Shown piece after piece: positions 54,790 to 63,604 of a stretch of 64,000 nucleotides of DNA. The stretch is taken from assembly GCF_023822025.1 (NCBI RefSeq), contig NZ_CP082909.1, positions 62,001 through 126,000 of the forward strand, in the 5' to 3' direction. The stretch comes from Endozoicomonas sp. 4G (GTDB lineage: Bacteria; Pseudomonadota; Gammaproteobacteria; Pseudomonadales; Endozoicomonadaceae). The first letter of the stretch is position 1; the number at the start of each line of letters is the position of its first letter. Under the pieces are notes generated by a model. It was not told where the DNA came from. It saw nothing but the letters and a program-made list of their open reading frames with translations, and did not search any database. The position numbers and the translations under genes are program-made.

Positions 54790-55206
54790 ATGAATGAAAA
54801 ATCAATGACCCACCAGCAAAAAGTTCAATTTTTCAGCGATGCCCTGCACCATGTGTTAGCAAAGCACGATGCTTCTAAAGTAGCCGATTATTTTACAGAC
54901 GATGCCGTCATAATGATTAATGAAAGACATCTGGAAGGCCGCCAACAGATTTGCGAACGATTGCAGTGGATAAAACAGCATACCCATGGCGTAGAAATCA
55001 CTGTGCACCGAATTTTTTTCGACGGTGACCGGGGCTTCGATCACCACACCTCCAGAGTGACCTCCAATGACGGTACCAGCGGCCTGTTTAAAATATTTGG
55101 CTATATAGAAATGCGTAACAACAAAATCTCACGGTATGAAGATGTGACCGTTCAGATTGAAGGTGAAGAAGCGATGCATCTAGCGACATCTATCCAGCAA
55201 CAATAA
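54790..55206 (+). CDS. SnoaL/NTF2-like domain protein
   Basis: About 138 residues from MNEKSMTHQQKVQFFSDALH (54790); the longer frame from 54724 lacks family similarity. VADYFTDDAVIMINERHLEG and YIEMRNNKISRYEDVTV are typical of the SnoaL-like cone-shaped fold (NTF2 superfamily), used by isomerases, hydrolases and stress proteins. The function cannot be assigned. It is convergent with dxs. Confidence 0.75.
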   Translation: MNEKSMTHQQKVQFFSDALHHVLAKHDASKVADYFTDDAVIMINERHLEGRQQICERLQWIKQHTHGVEITVHRIFFDGDRGFDHHTSRVTSNDGTSGLFKIFGYIEMRNNKISRYEDVTVQIEGEEAMHLATSIQQQ

Positions 55207-55234
55207 ATCAGCCTCCCGTAAACAGAAGGCTGAT
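55207..55234. terminator. Possible bidirectional terminator between convergent genes
   Basis: ATCAGCC (55207-55213) and GGCTGAT (55228-55234) form a 7-bp stem with a 14-nt loop between the SnoaL-like stop and the dxs stop. T-runs are poor. Confidence 0.35.
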
Positions 55235-55244
55235 AACGAAATAA

Positions 55245-57200
55245 TCAGGCCGGAGTGACATGGGCGATCTTAATCGCACGTTTCAGTTTCCAATTCATCC
55301 GTTTCATAATGGCGCGTTTGATGCCCCCGGCATCCAGCCCACATTCAGCCAGTTGTTGTTTGTGACTGGCGGCTTCAATGTATTTATCAGGAATGCCCAG
55401 CTGCACCACAGGCACATGGATGCCCTGTTCATTCAGGTACTCGGAAACCGCTGAACCTGCGCCACCGGCAATACTGCCTTCTTCCAAAGTGACCAGCAGT
55501 TCATGATCTCTGGCCAGTTGTTGAATAAGGTCTTTGTCCAAGGGCTTAACAAAGCGCATATTGGCGACAGTGGCGTCCAGTTCATCAGCGGCTTCCAGAG
55601 CGTTGTGCAGCAAGGTGCCGAAAGAAAGAATGGCTACTTGCTGTCCCTGGCGACGAATTTCGCCTTGACCGATGGTTATGGATTCCAGGCTTTCGCTGAT
55701 CGCTACACCAGGCCCCGTGCCCCTCGGGTAACGGACAGAAGCCGGCCCTGGGTACTGGTAACCTGTGGAAAGCATACGACGGGTTTCATCTTCATCAGAA
55801 GGTGTCATAACCAGCATTTCAGGCACACAGCGCAGGTAGGCAATATCGTAGCAGCCGCCATGGGTGGGTCCGTCTTCGCCAACCATGCCGGCCCGGTCGA
55901 TGGCGAAAAGCACATTCAGCTTTTGCACCGCCACGTCATGAATCAGCTGGTCGTAGGCTCTTTGCAGGAAAGTGGAGTAGATCGCGACGACGGGTTTCAT
56001 CCCCTCACAGGCCATACCGGCAGCCAGAGTGACTGCGTGCTGTTCGGCAATGGCGACATCGAAGTAACGATCCGGGTAGCGATCAGCAAAGCGAATCAGG
56101 TCCGAGCCTTCACACATGGCCGGGGTAATACCCACCAGTTTGTCGTCTTCTGCCGCCATATCGCACAACCATTGACCAAAGACATTGCAGTACTTGGGCT
56201 TTTTCGGAAGGCTGGGTTTTGCTTCACCGGCTTTGGGGCTGGGTTCCAGCTTGGTGATGGCGTGATAACCAATGGGGTCTTTTTCTGCAGGCGTGAAGCC
56301 CTTACCCTTGCGGGTCACAACGTGCAGGAATTGAGGGCCTTCCAGATCTTTAAGGTTTTCAAGTGTGTGCAGCAGCATGGGCAGGTCATGGCCGTCAATA
56401 GGACCAAAATAGTTAAAGCCCATTTCTTCGAACAGGGTGCCGGGAATAATCATTCCCTTCATGTGCTCTTCCGTTCTGCGTGCCAGTTCCGAGGCATGGG
56501 GAATAACGTTCAGAACTTTCTTGCTGCCTTCCCGAATATGGTGATAAGTCCTGCTGGATAAGACTTTGGTCAGATAATTTGACAAGCCGCCCACGCTTTT
56601 TGAAATGGACATGTCATTGTCGTTTAAAATAACCAGCATGTTGGCTTTGAGGTCTGCGGCATGGTTCATGGCTTCATAGGCCATTCCGGCGGTCATGGAA
56701 CCATCGCCAATAATCGCAACCGTGCGTCGTTTTTCTCCTTTCAGTCGGGCGCTGGTAGCCATGCCCAGCGCAGCACTGATAGAGGTACTGGAGTGACCGA
56801 CGCCAAAGGTATCAAACTCACTTTCTTCTCTTTTGGGAAAAGCGGCCAGACCGTCTTTCTGGCGAAGGGTGCCCATTCTGCCTTTGCGGCCCGTGAGTAT
56901 TTTATGGGGATAGGTTTGATGGCCAACATCCCATACCAGACGGTCATGGGGGGTATCAAAGAGATAGTGCAGGGCGACGGTCAGTTCAACAACACCCAGC
57001 CCGGCACCAAAATGCCCACCCACCTGACCGACCGAATAGAGCAGAAACTCTCTGAGTTCCTGGGTCAGCTGTGGCAGGTCTGTTTTATCAAGTTGGCGCA
57101 GCTGGTCAGGGGTATCGACCTGATCTAAAAGGGGCGTATCAGGCTTTGTTTTGGGTATTTCGTGAAACATGTTTGCTTGCGATCCAGGCCTTTCAGCCAT
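55245..57200 (-). CDS. dxs: 1-deoxy-D-xylulose-5-phosphate synthase
   Basis: A 651-residue thiamine-diphosphate enzyme. [20 protein letters not shown], the ThDP motif [20 protein letters not shown] through VILNDNDMS, and the transketolase central domain [20 protein letters not shown] are present, followed by the C-terminal domain ([17 protein letters not shown]). It starts the MEP isoprenoid pathway from pyruvate and glyceraldehyde-3-phosphate. It follows ispA and xseB on the same strand, the conserved xseB-ispA-dxs order. The first about 40 residues are weakly conserved; a start at MFHEIPK (57170) is also possible. Confidence 0.96.
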   Translation of the reverse strand: MAERPGSQANMFHEIPKTKPDTPLLDQVDTPDQLRQLDKTDLPQLTQELREFLLYSVGQVGGHFGAGLGVVELTVALHYLFDTPHDRLVWDVGHQTYPHKILTGRKGRMGTLRQKDGLAAFPKREESEFDTFGVGHSSTSISAALGMATSARLKGEKRRTVAIIGDGSMTAGMAYEAMNHAADLKANMLVILNDNDMSISKSVGGLSNYLTKVLSSRTYHHIREGSKKVLNVIPHASELARRTEEHMKGMIIPGTLFEEMGFNYFGPIDGHDLPMLLHTLENLKDLEGPQFLHVVTRKGKGFTPAEKDPIGYHAITKLEPSPKAGEAKPSLPKKPKYCNVFGQWLCDMAAEDDKLVGITPAMCEGSDLIRFADRYPDRYFDVAIAEQHAVTLAAGMACEGMKPVVAIYSTFLQRAYDQLIHDVAVQKLNVLFAIDRAGMVGEDGPTHGGCYDIAYLRCVPEMLVMTPSDEDETRRMLSTGYQYPGPASVRYPRGTGPGVAISESLESITIGQGEIRRQGQQVAILSFGTLLHNALEAADELDATVANMRFVKPLDKDLIQQLARDHELLVTLEEGSIAGGAGSAVSEYLNEQGIHVPVVQLGIPDKYIEAASHKQQLAECGLDAGGIKRAIMKRMNWKLKRAIKIAHVTPA

Positions 57201-57465
57201 AAAAAGCGACTCTTGCAGGGGAACCGATCATAAAAGCCAGTCTTCTGGGTCGCTTTTCGAAAATTCGACGTAGTTCCTCATTCACCACAACGTGTATGGG
57301 ACGGGAGAGGGAAACCTTGATGTTTCCGGCAGTTCGTCAGGTTTGAGGGTATCGAAGCCTGACGAAGAATGATAACGGCAAATGTCATCAGTCAACCATA
57401 GAATTGTACCTGAACAGGAGGTTTTTTCTATGGCAATGCTGAATATAAGTACACATGTACCAGGC

Positions 57466-58353
57466 TTAATGAGATCTCTGGATGACGTACTCTGCCATTT
57501 GCCTGAGGATAATGGCCTGATCACCGAAGCTTTCAAGGGAACGAATTGCCTGCTGACACAGTGAGCTGGCGAAGGCCCTGGCATCCTTCAGCCCCATAAG
57601 GGAGACGTAGGTGGGCTTGTGGAGAGCGAGGTCAGCCCCTTGTTGCTTACCCAGCAATTCGGTGTCGGCGGTGACGTCAAGAATGTCATCCTGAACCTGA
57701 AACGCCAGACCGATAGCGTTCGCATATTGAATAAGGTGAGTCAGGGGTTCCTTTTCGACCTTGCCACTTGCAAGCGCACCCATGACGACACTGGCACGAA
57801 TCAGCGCCCCGGTTTTATGGCTGTGCATTAACTGAAGCTGTTCCTGGCTCAGTGGGCTGCCTACCGAGTTCAGGTCCATGGATTGACCACCGCACATACC
57901 CGAATGACCAGAAGCACAGGCCAGTTCCCTGACCAGTTGCAAACGAATCGGGTCAGGCAATTCGTGATGTTTGGAAGTCAGTACTTCAAACGCCAGAGTT
58001 TGCAAAGCATCACCCGCCAGAATGGCTGTGGCTTCATCAAAGGCTTTGTGGCAGGTGGGTTTGCCTCTTCGAAGATCATCGTCATCCATCGCTGGCAGGT
58101 CGTCATGCACCAGAGAGTAGGCATGGATCAGCTCGACCGCACAGGCAGCCGGGTCTGCTGGAGCCTGTTTGCCGCCAACGGCTTCAGAGGCGGCATACAC
58201 CAGAACGGGTCGAATACGCTTGCCACCGTTAAAAACGGAGTAAGACATAGCCGTAACCAGTCTTTCACTGACTTGGCTGGTGTCGGGCAGGTGCCGTTTG
58301 AGCTGCTCATCAACGCGGTTTTGACAACCCCTGATGTATTCCGGCAGAGCCAT
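57466..58353 (-). CDS. ispA: Farnesyl diphosphate synthase (short-chain prenyltransferase)
   Basis: A 295-residue enzyme with both aspartate-rich motifs: LVHDDLPAMDDDDLRRGKPT (first) and AFQVQDDILDVTADTE (second), plus GGKRIRPVLVYA. It condenses IPP with DMAPP/GPP to farnesyl diphosphate for quinone and undecaprenyl precursors. It lies 3 nt after xseB and 265 bp before dxs; this gap shows no gene. Length agrees with E. coli IspA. Confidence 0.96.
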   Translation of the reverse strand: MALPEYIRGCQNRVDEQLKRHLPDTSQVSERLVTAMSYSVFNGGKRIRPVLVYAASEAVGGKQAPADPAACAVELIHAYSLVHDDLPAMDDDDLRRGKPTCHKAFDEATAILAGDALQTLAFEVLTSKHHELPDPIRLQLVRELACASGHSGMCGGQSMDLNSVGSPLSQEQLQLMHSHKTGALIRASVVMGALASGKVEKEPLTHLIQYANAIGLAFQVQDDILDVTADTELLGKQQGADLALHKPTYVSLMGLKDARAFASSLCQQAIRSLESFGDQAIILRQMAEYVIQRSH

Positions 58354-58356
58354 CGA

Positions 58357-58599
58357 TTATTCGCCTTCTGTCGGATCGAACGGACGAGTTTCCAGCTGGC
58401 CCTGATTTTCCAGAAGCTGCTGGACTCTTTGTTCTGCTTCAGTCAGGGCTTTTTGACAGTCGCGTGTCAGCCTGACCCCTTTTTCAAAGGCTTTCAGGGA
58501 CTCTTCCAGTGACATATCACCGGACTCCATTTGCTGAACCAGTGCATCCAGTTCTGTGAGCGACTGCTCAAAGGCGAAGGCCTGCTTTTTTTCCGACAT
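58357..58599 (-). CDS. xseB: Exodeoxyribonuclease VII small subunit
   Basis: About 80 residues from [40 protein letters not shown] with [20 protein letters not shown] is the XseB coiled-coil signature. It associates with XseA to degrade single-stranded DNA; xseA is not in this window. The frame extends upstream to 58656 without similarity. Nearly touching ispA, so co-transcribed with it. Confidence 0.93.
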   Translation of the reverse strand: MSEKKQAFAFEQSLTELDALVQQMESGDMSLEESLKAFEKGVRLTRDCQKALTEAEQRVQQLLENQGQLETRPFDPTEGE

Positions 58600-58713
58600 G
58601 TCCAGAAACCTTTTCCATTGACTTGGGGAGGGAATACTTAAAACGGGCCGAATCATACCACAAATCCGGGTGGGGGCAGACTTCGGTGAGAAGCGTCTTC
58701 AACAGAGAGTGAG

Positions 58714-58732
58714 GCCCGGCGGATGGCCGGGC
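58714..58732. terminator. GC-rich hairpin between xseB and the symporter gene
   Basis: GCCCGGC (58714-58720) and GCCGGGC (58726-58732) form a stem with a 5-nt loop just past the stop of the AGCS symporter. It lacks a U-tract on either strand, so it may only stabilise the 3' end. Confidence 0.4.
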
Positions 58733-58742
58733 TTATCAGGTG

Positions 58743-60215
58743 TTATTCAGTGGCTGGTCGGACTTTTACTTCCGATACCGGGCAAGGTTCAGTCTCGCTG
58801 GTATTCTGTTCCTGCCACACGTCCTTATCCATGGTCTTATCCAGAAATGGGAACTTCTTTCTGTCAAATACCGGGACAACGCCGTCGGCAATCTGCTCAT
58901 CAAAATCCTTCAGAACCTGTACCACGATACCTGACAACAGCAAAATAGCGGCAATGTTAATCAGGGCCATGGTGCCCATGGACAGATCAGCAAAAGCCCA
59001 GACCACAGGCAGATTGCCAATAGAGCCCCAGTACACCATACCCAGCACAGCCAGACGATAAAGCATCAGCAGCGGCTTACTGTTTTTGATGAACAACAGA
59101 TTGGACTCACCGTAGTAGTAGTTGGCAATGATGGAGGTGAAAGAAAACAGCAGGATGGCGATGGCAATCAGGTGCCCACCCCATGGACCTATCTCATGGG
59201 ACAGGGCGGCCTGAGTCAGTGCAACACCGGTCAGGCCACTGTCCGGTTCCAGCATACCCGACATCAGGATAATGGCAGCGGTGGCTGTACACACGACGAG
59301 GGTATCCATAAACACCCCCAGCATTCCCATCATGCCCTGAGTCACCGGATGGGTGGAGTGAGCAGTGGCTGCCGCGTTAGGTGCGCTGCCCATACCTGCT
59401 TCGTTGGAGAACAGGCCGCGCTTGATGCCCTGCATCATAGCCTGGGAAACCATGTAGCCAACACCGCCGCCCATGGCGATTTCGAGACCGAAAGCACTTT
59501 TAACAATCAGAGCGAATACCGCTGGCAGTTCAGAGATATTCATGGCAACGATCACAAGAGCGACCGCCAGGTAGCCCATAGCCATGACTGGAACAATCAT
59601 TTCAGCCACTTTGGCAATGGCACGAATACCGCCAAAGATAACGACGCCACTCACCAGTATCAGTCCGATACCGATGTATTCAGGAGCCATGCCATACCCT
59701 GTAAAAGCAGCGGCAATCGAGTTGGACTGAACACTGTTGAAAGCAAACCCGAAGGCAATAATCAAAGAGATGGAGAAAGCAATGCCCATCCAGCGTTGAC
59801 CGAGTGCTTTCTGCATGTAATAAGCAGGGCCGCCGCGATAGGTGCCGTCACCGTTATTGGTTTTGTAAATCTGAGCGAGGATGTTTTCCGCAAGGCTGGT
59901 GGCCATGCCCAGCAGGGCAATCAACCACATCCAAAAGATAGCACCGGGTCCACCGAGATAGATGGCAACGGCAACACCGGCAATATTACCGGTACCAATC
60001 CGGGCGGCAAGACTGGTACAGAATGCCTGGAATGGAGAAATCTGTTGGCTGGAGTCGGTGTTGCGGCTGTCCATCATCGTTCTGGCAGCCAGGCCGAAGC
60101 GGCGGAATTGTACGAAGCGGGTACGAATGGTAAAGAGAATGCCGGCACCAAGGAGCAGGTAAATCAGAACGCTTCCCCAGAGAAGATTATTTGTTCCAGA
60201 AATAAACTCGTTCAT
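58743..60215 (-). CDS. Sodium:alanine/glycine symporter (AGCS family)
   Basis: A 490-residue membrane protein with about ten hydrophobic segments. FQAFCTSLAARIGTGNIAGV, GGPGAIFWMWLIALLGMATS, and GGPAYYMQKALG with FSNEAGMGSAPNAAATA are AGCS hallmarks. It imports L- or D-alanine or glycine with Na+. The start at 60215 has GGAGGGAAGAGCG upstream. The 290-bp leader holds a long inverted repeat (60339-60394). Confidence 0.95.
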   Translation of the reverse strand: MNEFISGTNNLLWGSVLIYLLLGAGILFTIRTRFVQFRRFGLAARTMMDSRNTDSSQQISPFQAFCTSLAARIGTGNIAGVAVAIYLGGPGAIFWMWLIALLGMATSLAENILAQIYKTNNGDGTYRGGPAYYMQKALGQRWMGIAFSISLIIAFGFAFNSVQSNSIAAAFTGYGMAPEYIGIGLILVSGVVIFGGIRAIAKVAEMIVPVMAMGYLAVALVIVAMNISELPAVFALIVKSAFGLEIAMGGGVGYMVSQAMMQGIKRGLFSNEAGMGSAPNAAATAHSTHPVTQGMMGMLGVFMDTLVVCTATAAIILMSGMLEPDSGLTGVALTQAALSHEIGPWGGHLIAIAILLFSFTSIIANYYYGESNLLFIKNSKPLLMLYRLAVLGMVYWGSIGNLPVVWAFADLSMGTMALINIAAILLLSGIVVQVLKDFDEQIADGVVPVFDRKKFPFLDKTMDKDVWQEQNTSETEPCPVSEVKVRPATE

Positions 60216-60338
60216 CGCTCTTCCCTCCTTTTATTAATTTCTTGTTGGTTTTTATTCGCACAGGCTTTTAGTCATGGGGATGCAGTCCAGCTGGATTCCC
60301 CTGGGAGAGTGATAAATCGAAACTTGATCGCCTTTGAA

Positions 60339-60394
60339 AGCTCTCTGAGCGTCACTGCGTTGTGCTTTTCTTATGTCCATGCTGTCAGAGAGCT
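60339..60394 (-). promoter_or_regulatory. Inverted repeat in the leader of the AGCS symporter gene
   Basis: AGCTCTCTGA (60339-60348) and TCAGAGAGCT (60385-60394) are perfect 10-bp complements separated by 36 nt, about 125-180 nt upstream of the symporter start on the transcribed strand. Glycine-riboswitch core motifs were looked for and not found, so the function is open. Confidence 0.4.
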
Positions 60395-60505
60395 CCTGTT
60401 ATTTTCCGGAAATGCGGCGCAGAATGTAACAGTTCTTGTCGTGTTCTGATAGTCGTCTTTCCACTCAACGCCATACTTGTCATCTGTCGTTAGTCATCCA
60501 CAGTA

Positions 60506-61366
60506 TTACATTTCTGTCTTATTTGAAGACTTATCAGGATAATTCAAACGATATACGTCGTTTATTCCTTTGTCGGCATCATGATAGTCAATCTTATTGC
60601 CTGTCTGGTAGTGCCCGGTTTTATCAACACTGCAGTACTTATGGCCACGAATCATAGCCTGAAGCAGGCAATACTCGGTGGAGTAATGGATACCGTAAAC
60701 CGTGTGGGTCGCAAACGACTGACCATTGCGTACAGCCCAACCGACACCCAGCCAGGTGGCATCAGGACGATCTTTACGCAGAGCCTGTACGGTAGACAAT
60801 GGCACCCGTTGTTTGCCGACGCCTGCATCAAACACCTTGCACTTACCCGTTGGGGTAAATTTGCCAAAAGCAATGTTATTTTCTGGCAGGGGTTTCGCAC
60901 AGGCGCTGAGTTCGCTGGCAACGACCTCTTTTGGTGGCTTAGCAGAACAGAACTTGAAAAGACCTGCCAAGGCTTTTGAACTCATTACCCACTTTTTAGA
61001 CTGGTCAGGGCTCTCGGGATCATTTTTGTACTCAGACAGTGGTTTAAACCTGGACCGGACTTCACTTTCTGTCGCATCCAGCCAGAAGTAGTTGCGGCTT
61101 CGTTTAATATCATTGCCACCACTCAGTTTTACTTCATAGACACAAAAATTCTTTTTGTTGTCCGCCGTCTGAATGGGTGCTTCCAGATCCAGTGCCGCTC
61201 TGCCGAAAAACCATTGTGTTTTACCAGGCTCTACTTCGCTGTCAATGACGATGCACAGGCTACCATCTGCCGGCAGAACCGACTGGGGCTGCCAGCATGG
61301 GTCTGCGTTTGCACCCAGGGAAAGCAGCAGGGCAAAAGGCAGGCTAGATTTGAGAATTTTCTTCAT
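60506..61366 (-). CDS. Exported cysteine-rich hypothetical protein, paralogue A
   Basis: A 286-residue protein with signal peptide MKKILKSSLPFALLLSLGAN and mature start near ADPCWQP. It contains eight or more cysteines (PCWQP, DGSLCIVID, FCVYEVKL, LFKFCSA, ACAKP, GKCKVFDAG, EYCLLQA, HKYCSVD), probably disulfide-bonded in the periplasm or outside. No known family. It is about 65% identical to the gene at 62472-63311, suggesting a duplication with the small antidote and coiled-coil genes between them. The C-terminus ends SSNKTEM where the paralogue stops earlier. Confidence 0.8.
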   Translation of the reverse strand: MKKILKSSLPFALLLSLGANADPCWQPQSVLPADGSLCIVIDSEVEPGKTQWFFGRAALDLEAPIQTADNKKNFCVYEVKLSGGNDIKRSRNYFWLDATESEVRSRFKPLSEYKNDPESPDQSKKWVMSSKALAGLFKFCSAKPPKEVVASELSACAKPLPENNIAFGKFTPTGKCKVFDAGVGKQRVPLSTVQALRKDRPDATWLGVGWAVRNGQSFATHTVYGIHYSTEYCLLQAMIRGHKYCSVDKTGHYQTGNKIDYHDADKGINDVYRLNYPDKSSNKTEM

Positions 61367-61535
61367 TGGACTCTACTCCTGTTTTCTGAATGCTATGGAC
61401 CCAGTGAAGAATTGTAGTGAAATAATCAGGGTGAGCTGATGTTTCAAGACCAATAGTTGTCAGGGTTGAGACTCGTTGAATGCTGGGAAGTTCCCGGAAA
61501 AACCTGGCTGATGCCGGAATAGCAAAGGCCACCTG

Positions 61536-61823
61536 TCAGGTAGCCTTGGGTGTCAATGTGAGTCCCAATGCTTGGGTGAGGGCAATGATCGTCTTCAGGG
61601 TAGGATTACCCTGCTCACTGAAGCTTTTGTATAGCTGCTCTCTGGAAAGGCCAGTCTGCTCAGCAATGATGGTCATTCCCCTGGCCCTGGCCACTACTCC
61701 AAAGGCATGGGCTATGTAAGCAGCGTCGTTTGTTTTAAACGCCTCCGCCATATAATATTCAACCGCCTCGGCGGAGGTTAAATCGTCCGCCGGGTCATAA
61801 TCGCAGAGCTTTACTTTTTTCAT
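61536..61823 (-). CDS. Orphan addiction-module antidote protein (HTH, HigA-like)
   Basis: A 95-residue protein with the COG3636-type antidote layout: KLCDYDPADDLTSAEAVEYY, FGVVARARGMTIIAEQTGLS and the helix-turn-helix REQLYKSFSEQGNPTLKTII. These normally pair with a RelE/ParE-type toxin gene just upstream. The 70 nt upstream encode no toxin, so it appears orphaned or has changed role. Confidence 0.8.
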   Translation of the reverse strand: MKKVKLCDYDPADDLTSAEAVEYYMAEAFKTNDAAYIAHAFGVVARARGMTIIAEQTGLSREQLYKSFSEQGNPTLKTIIALTQALGLTLTPKAT

Positions 61824-61892
61824 GACCGTTTCTCTGTCGCTGCTCTTGTACGCTGATCTTTCAGCGCGGGCCGGTTTCCCGGCCTTGTTTAC

Positions 61893-62357
61893 TTAAATCC
61901 TTTTCAAAACCTCATCCAGCTTGGCATCCAACCTAATCTGTCCCTGTTTAATGTCAGAAACATCTTCTTTCAAGCCAGAGACATCCTGCTTAATGTTAAC
62001 AACATCTTCTTTCAAGCCAGAGACATCCTGCTTAAGCGTTTTAATGTCGCCCTCCATACGATCCTGCCGCTGATTCAGAAACATCATACCGCTCAGAATC
62101 CCCTGAATCTGCTTGTGCTGCTCCAGCTGCACATTACCGATATGGATAAAATGCTCATCAATACGGCCCAGGGCCTGACCTACCACGTCGTCAATCTTGC
62201 GGCTCAGCCGCCGCTCCACCTGCTCAAACATTCGCGACATCTCCCGTCGGTAGCCCTCCACCAGGGAGCACACCTCGTTACTGGCGCTAATAGCCAGTTC
62301 CTGCTTTGTGCCTGCCTGCTCCAGGGCCTCAGTCAGTACCGGTAATTTGATCCGCAT
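61893..62357 (-). CDS. Coiled-coil protein with tandem heptad repeats
   Basis: About 154 residues from MRIKLPVLTEALEQAG (62357); the frame extends to 62420. A helical N-terminal part (SLVEGYRREMSRMFEQVERR) precedes a coiled coil with the repeats DVSGLKEDVVNIK and DVSGLKEDVSDIK (about residues 110-142), encoded by 33-42-bp tandem repeats at 61965-62035. No signal peptide or domain is recognised. Proteins of this shape are often toxin-antitoxin-neighbour or filament-like scaffolds, but the role is unknown. Confidence 0.7.
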   Translation of the reverse strand: MRIKLPVLTEALEQAGTKQELAISASNEVCSLVEGYRREMSRMFEQVERRLSRKIDDVVGQALGRIDEHFIHIGNVQLEQHKQIQGILSGMMFLNQRQDRMEGDIKTLKQDVSGLKEDVVNIKQDVSGLKEDVSDIKQGQIRLDAKLDEVLKRI

Positions 62358-62471
62358 TGAGTATACACCTGCTTGTAAATCTGTTTCTCGTGAATGAGTT
62401 AGACAAGATAGAACAAACATAAGCCAAGCATCGGAAAAAAAGAGGTATCACGACTCTTTTTCACCTGAAGG

Positions 62472-63311
62472 CTAATCAGGATAGTCCAACCGATAAACAG
62501 CGTTTACTTCATCACCCGTATCATCAACATCAACCTCATTCCCTGTCTGATAGTGCCCGACTTTATTAACGCTACAGTACCGGTGCCCACGAATCATAGC
62601 CTGAAGCAGACAGTACTCCGTGGCGTCAGGCGTACCATAAACCGTATGCGTGGCAAATGGTTGACCATTGCGCACAGCCCAACCTGCCCCTACCCAACTG
62701 ATATCCGGGAGATCTTTACGCATCGCCTGAACTGCAGGCAATGGCACCAGCTCTTTGCCTACACCAGCATCAAACACTTTGCACATACCTTTTGTGGTCA
62801 GTTTTCCAAAAGCAATACCATTGCCCTGCAAAGGTTTTGCGCATAGATGGATATCGCTTGAATCCACCACTTCGGGTTTTTCAGCAGAGCAGAATTTGAA
62901 AAGACCTGCCAGAGAGCCTGAGTTTAATACCCACTTATCAGACTGATCCGGACTGAGTGGATTATTCTTGTACTGGGGCAGTGCCTGAAACCTGGACTGG
63001 AGCTCACTTTTTGTTGCGTCCAGCCAGAAATAGTTGCTGCTGCGCTTGGTGTTATAACCAGTATCAGTCCTTACTTCATAAGCACAAAAGTGCTTTAATT
63101 TTCCAGCCTCCTGATTGGTTTTACTCAGATCCAATGCCGCTCTGCCAAAGTACCATGTTGGTTGACCAGGCTCCGCTTCATCATCAATGAGAATGCACAG
63201 GTTGCCATCAGCTGGCGGAGTTGATTGTTGCTGCCAGCAGGGTTCGGCTTTTACACCCAGAGAAAATAGCAGGGTTAAAGGAAGGCTGAATTTGAGAAAT
63301 CTTTTCATTAC
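62472..63311 (-). CDS. Exported cysteine-rich hypothetical protein, paralogue B
   Basis: About 279 residues from MKRFLKFSLPLTLLFSLGVK (63311), a signal peptide with cleavage near AEPCW; the open frame to 63395 adds unrelated residues. It shares the cysteine pattern and most of the sequence of paralogue A (PADGNLCILID, KSELQSRFQALPQYKNN, EYCLLQAMIRGHRYCSVNKV, GHYQTGNE). No known family. The two copies lie 1.1 kb apart in the same orientation. Confidence 0.8.
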   Translation of the reverse strand, partial: VMKRFLKFSLPLTLLFSLGVKAEPCWQQQSTPPADGNLCILIDDEAEPGQPTWYFGRAALDLSKTNQEAGKLKHFCAYEVRTDTGYNTKRSSNYFWLDATKSELQSRFQALPQYKNNPLSPDQSDKWVLNSGSLAGLFKFCSAEKPEVVDSSDIHLCAKPLQGNGIAFGKLTTKGMCKVFDAGVGKELVPLPAVQAMRKDLPDISWVGAGWAVRNGQPFATHTVYGTPDATEYCLLQAMIRGHRYCSVNKVGHYQTGNEVDVDDTGDEVNAVYRLDYPD

Positions 63312-63604
63312 ATGGTCTCCTGGGCGTCGGTGAAGAATTGCAGTGCATTCATCAGCCTGAGCAGATGTTTGAATGTGCGTAAGTGTCAGAGTCAAGACCC
63401 CTGTAGCCCAGCGTAAGTTCCCGAAAAAGGATAGGTTATTTAAAAATGTGACACTTGGAAAAATTGCCGATCTTGTTAACGGTTTGTTGTTTCAAGTCAA
63501 TTTACAAAATCCTTAAGTTGTTAAACTCTCTCCTGAACTTTGAATACACGATGGAAACTGAGGCCTCAACCCGCTTAAGAGCGTCAAGAGGCCGGAGAGA
63601 TGGG

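Noticed and set aside
59172-60449. 425-codon open frame antisense to the AGCS symporter
   Set aside because: His/Gly/Asn-rich translation typical of an antisense shadow; the symporter frame carries all family motifs.
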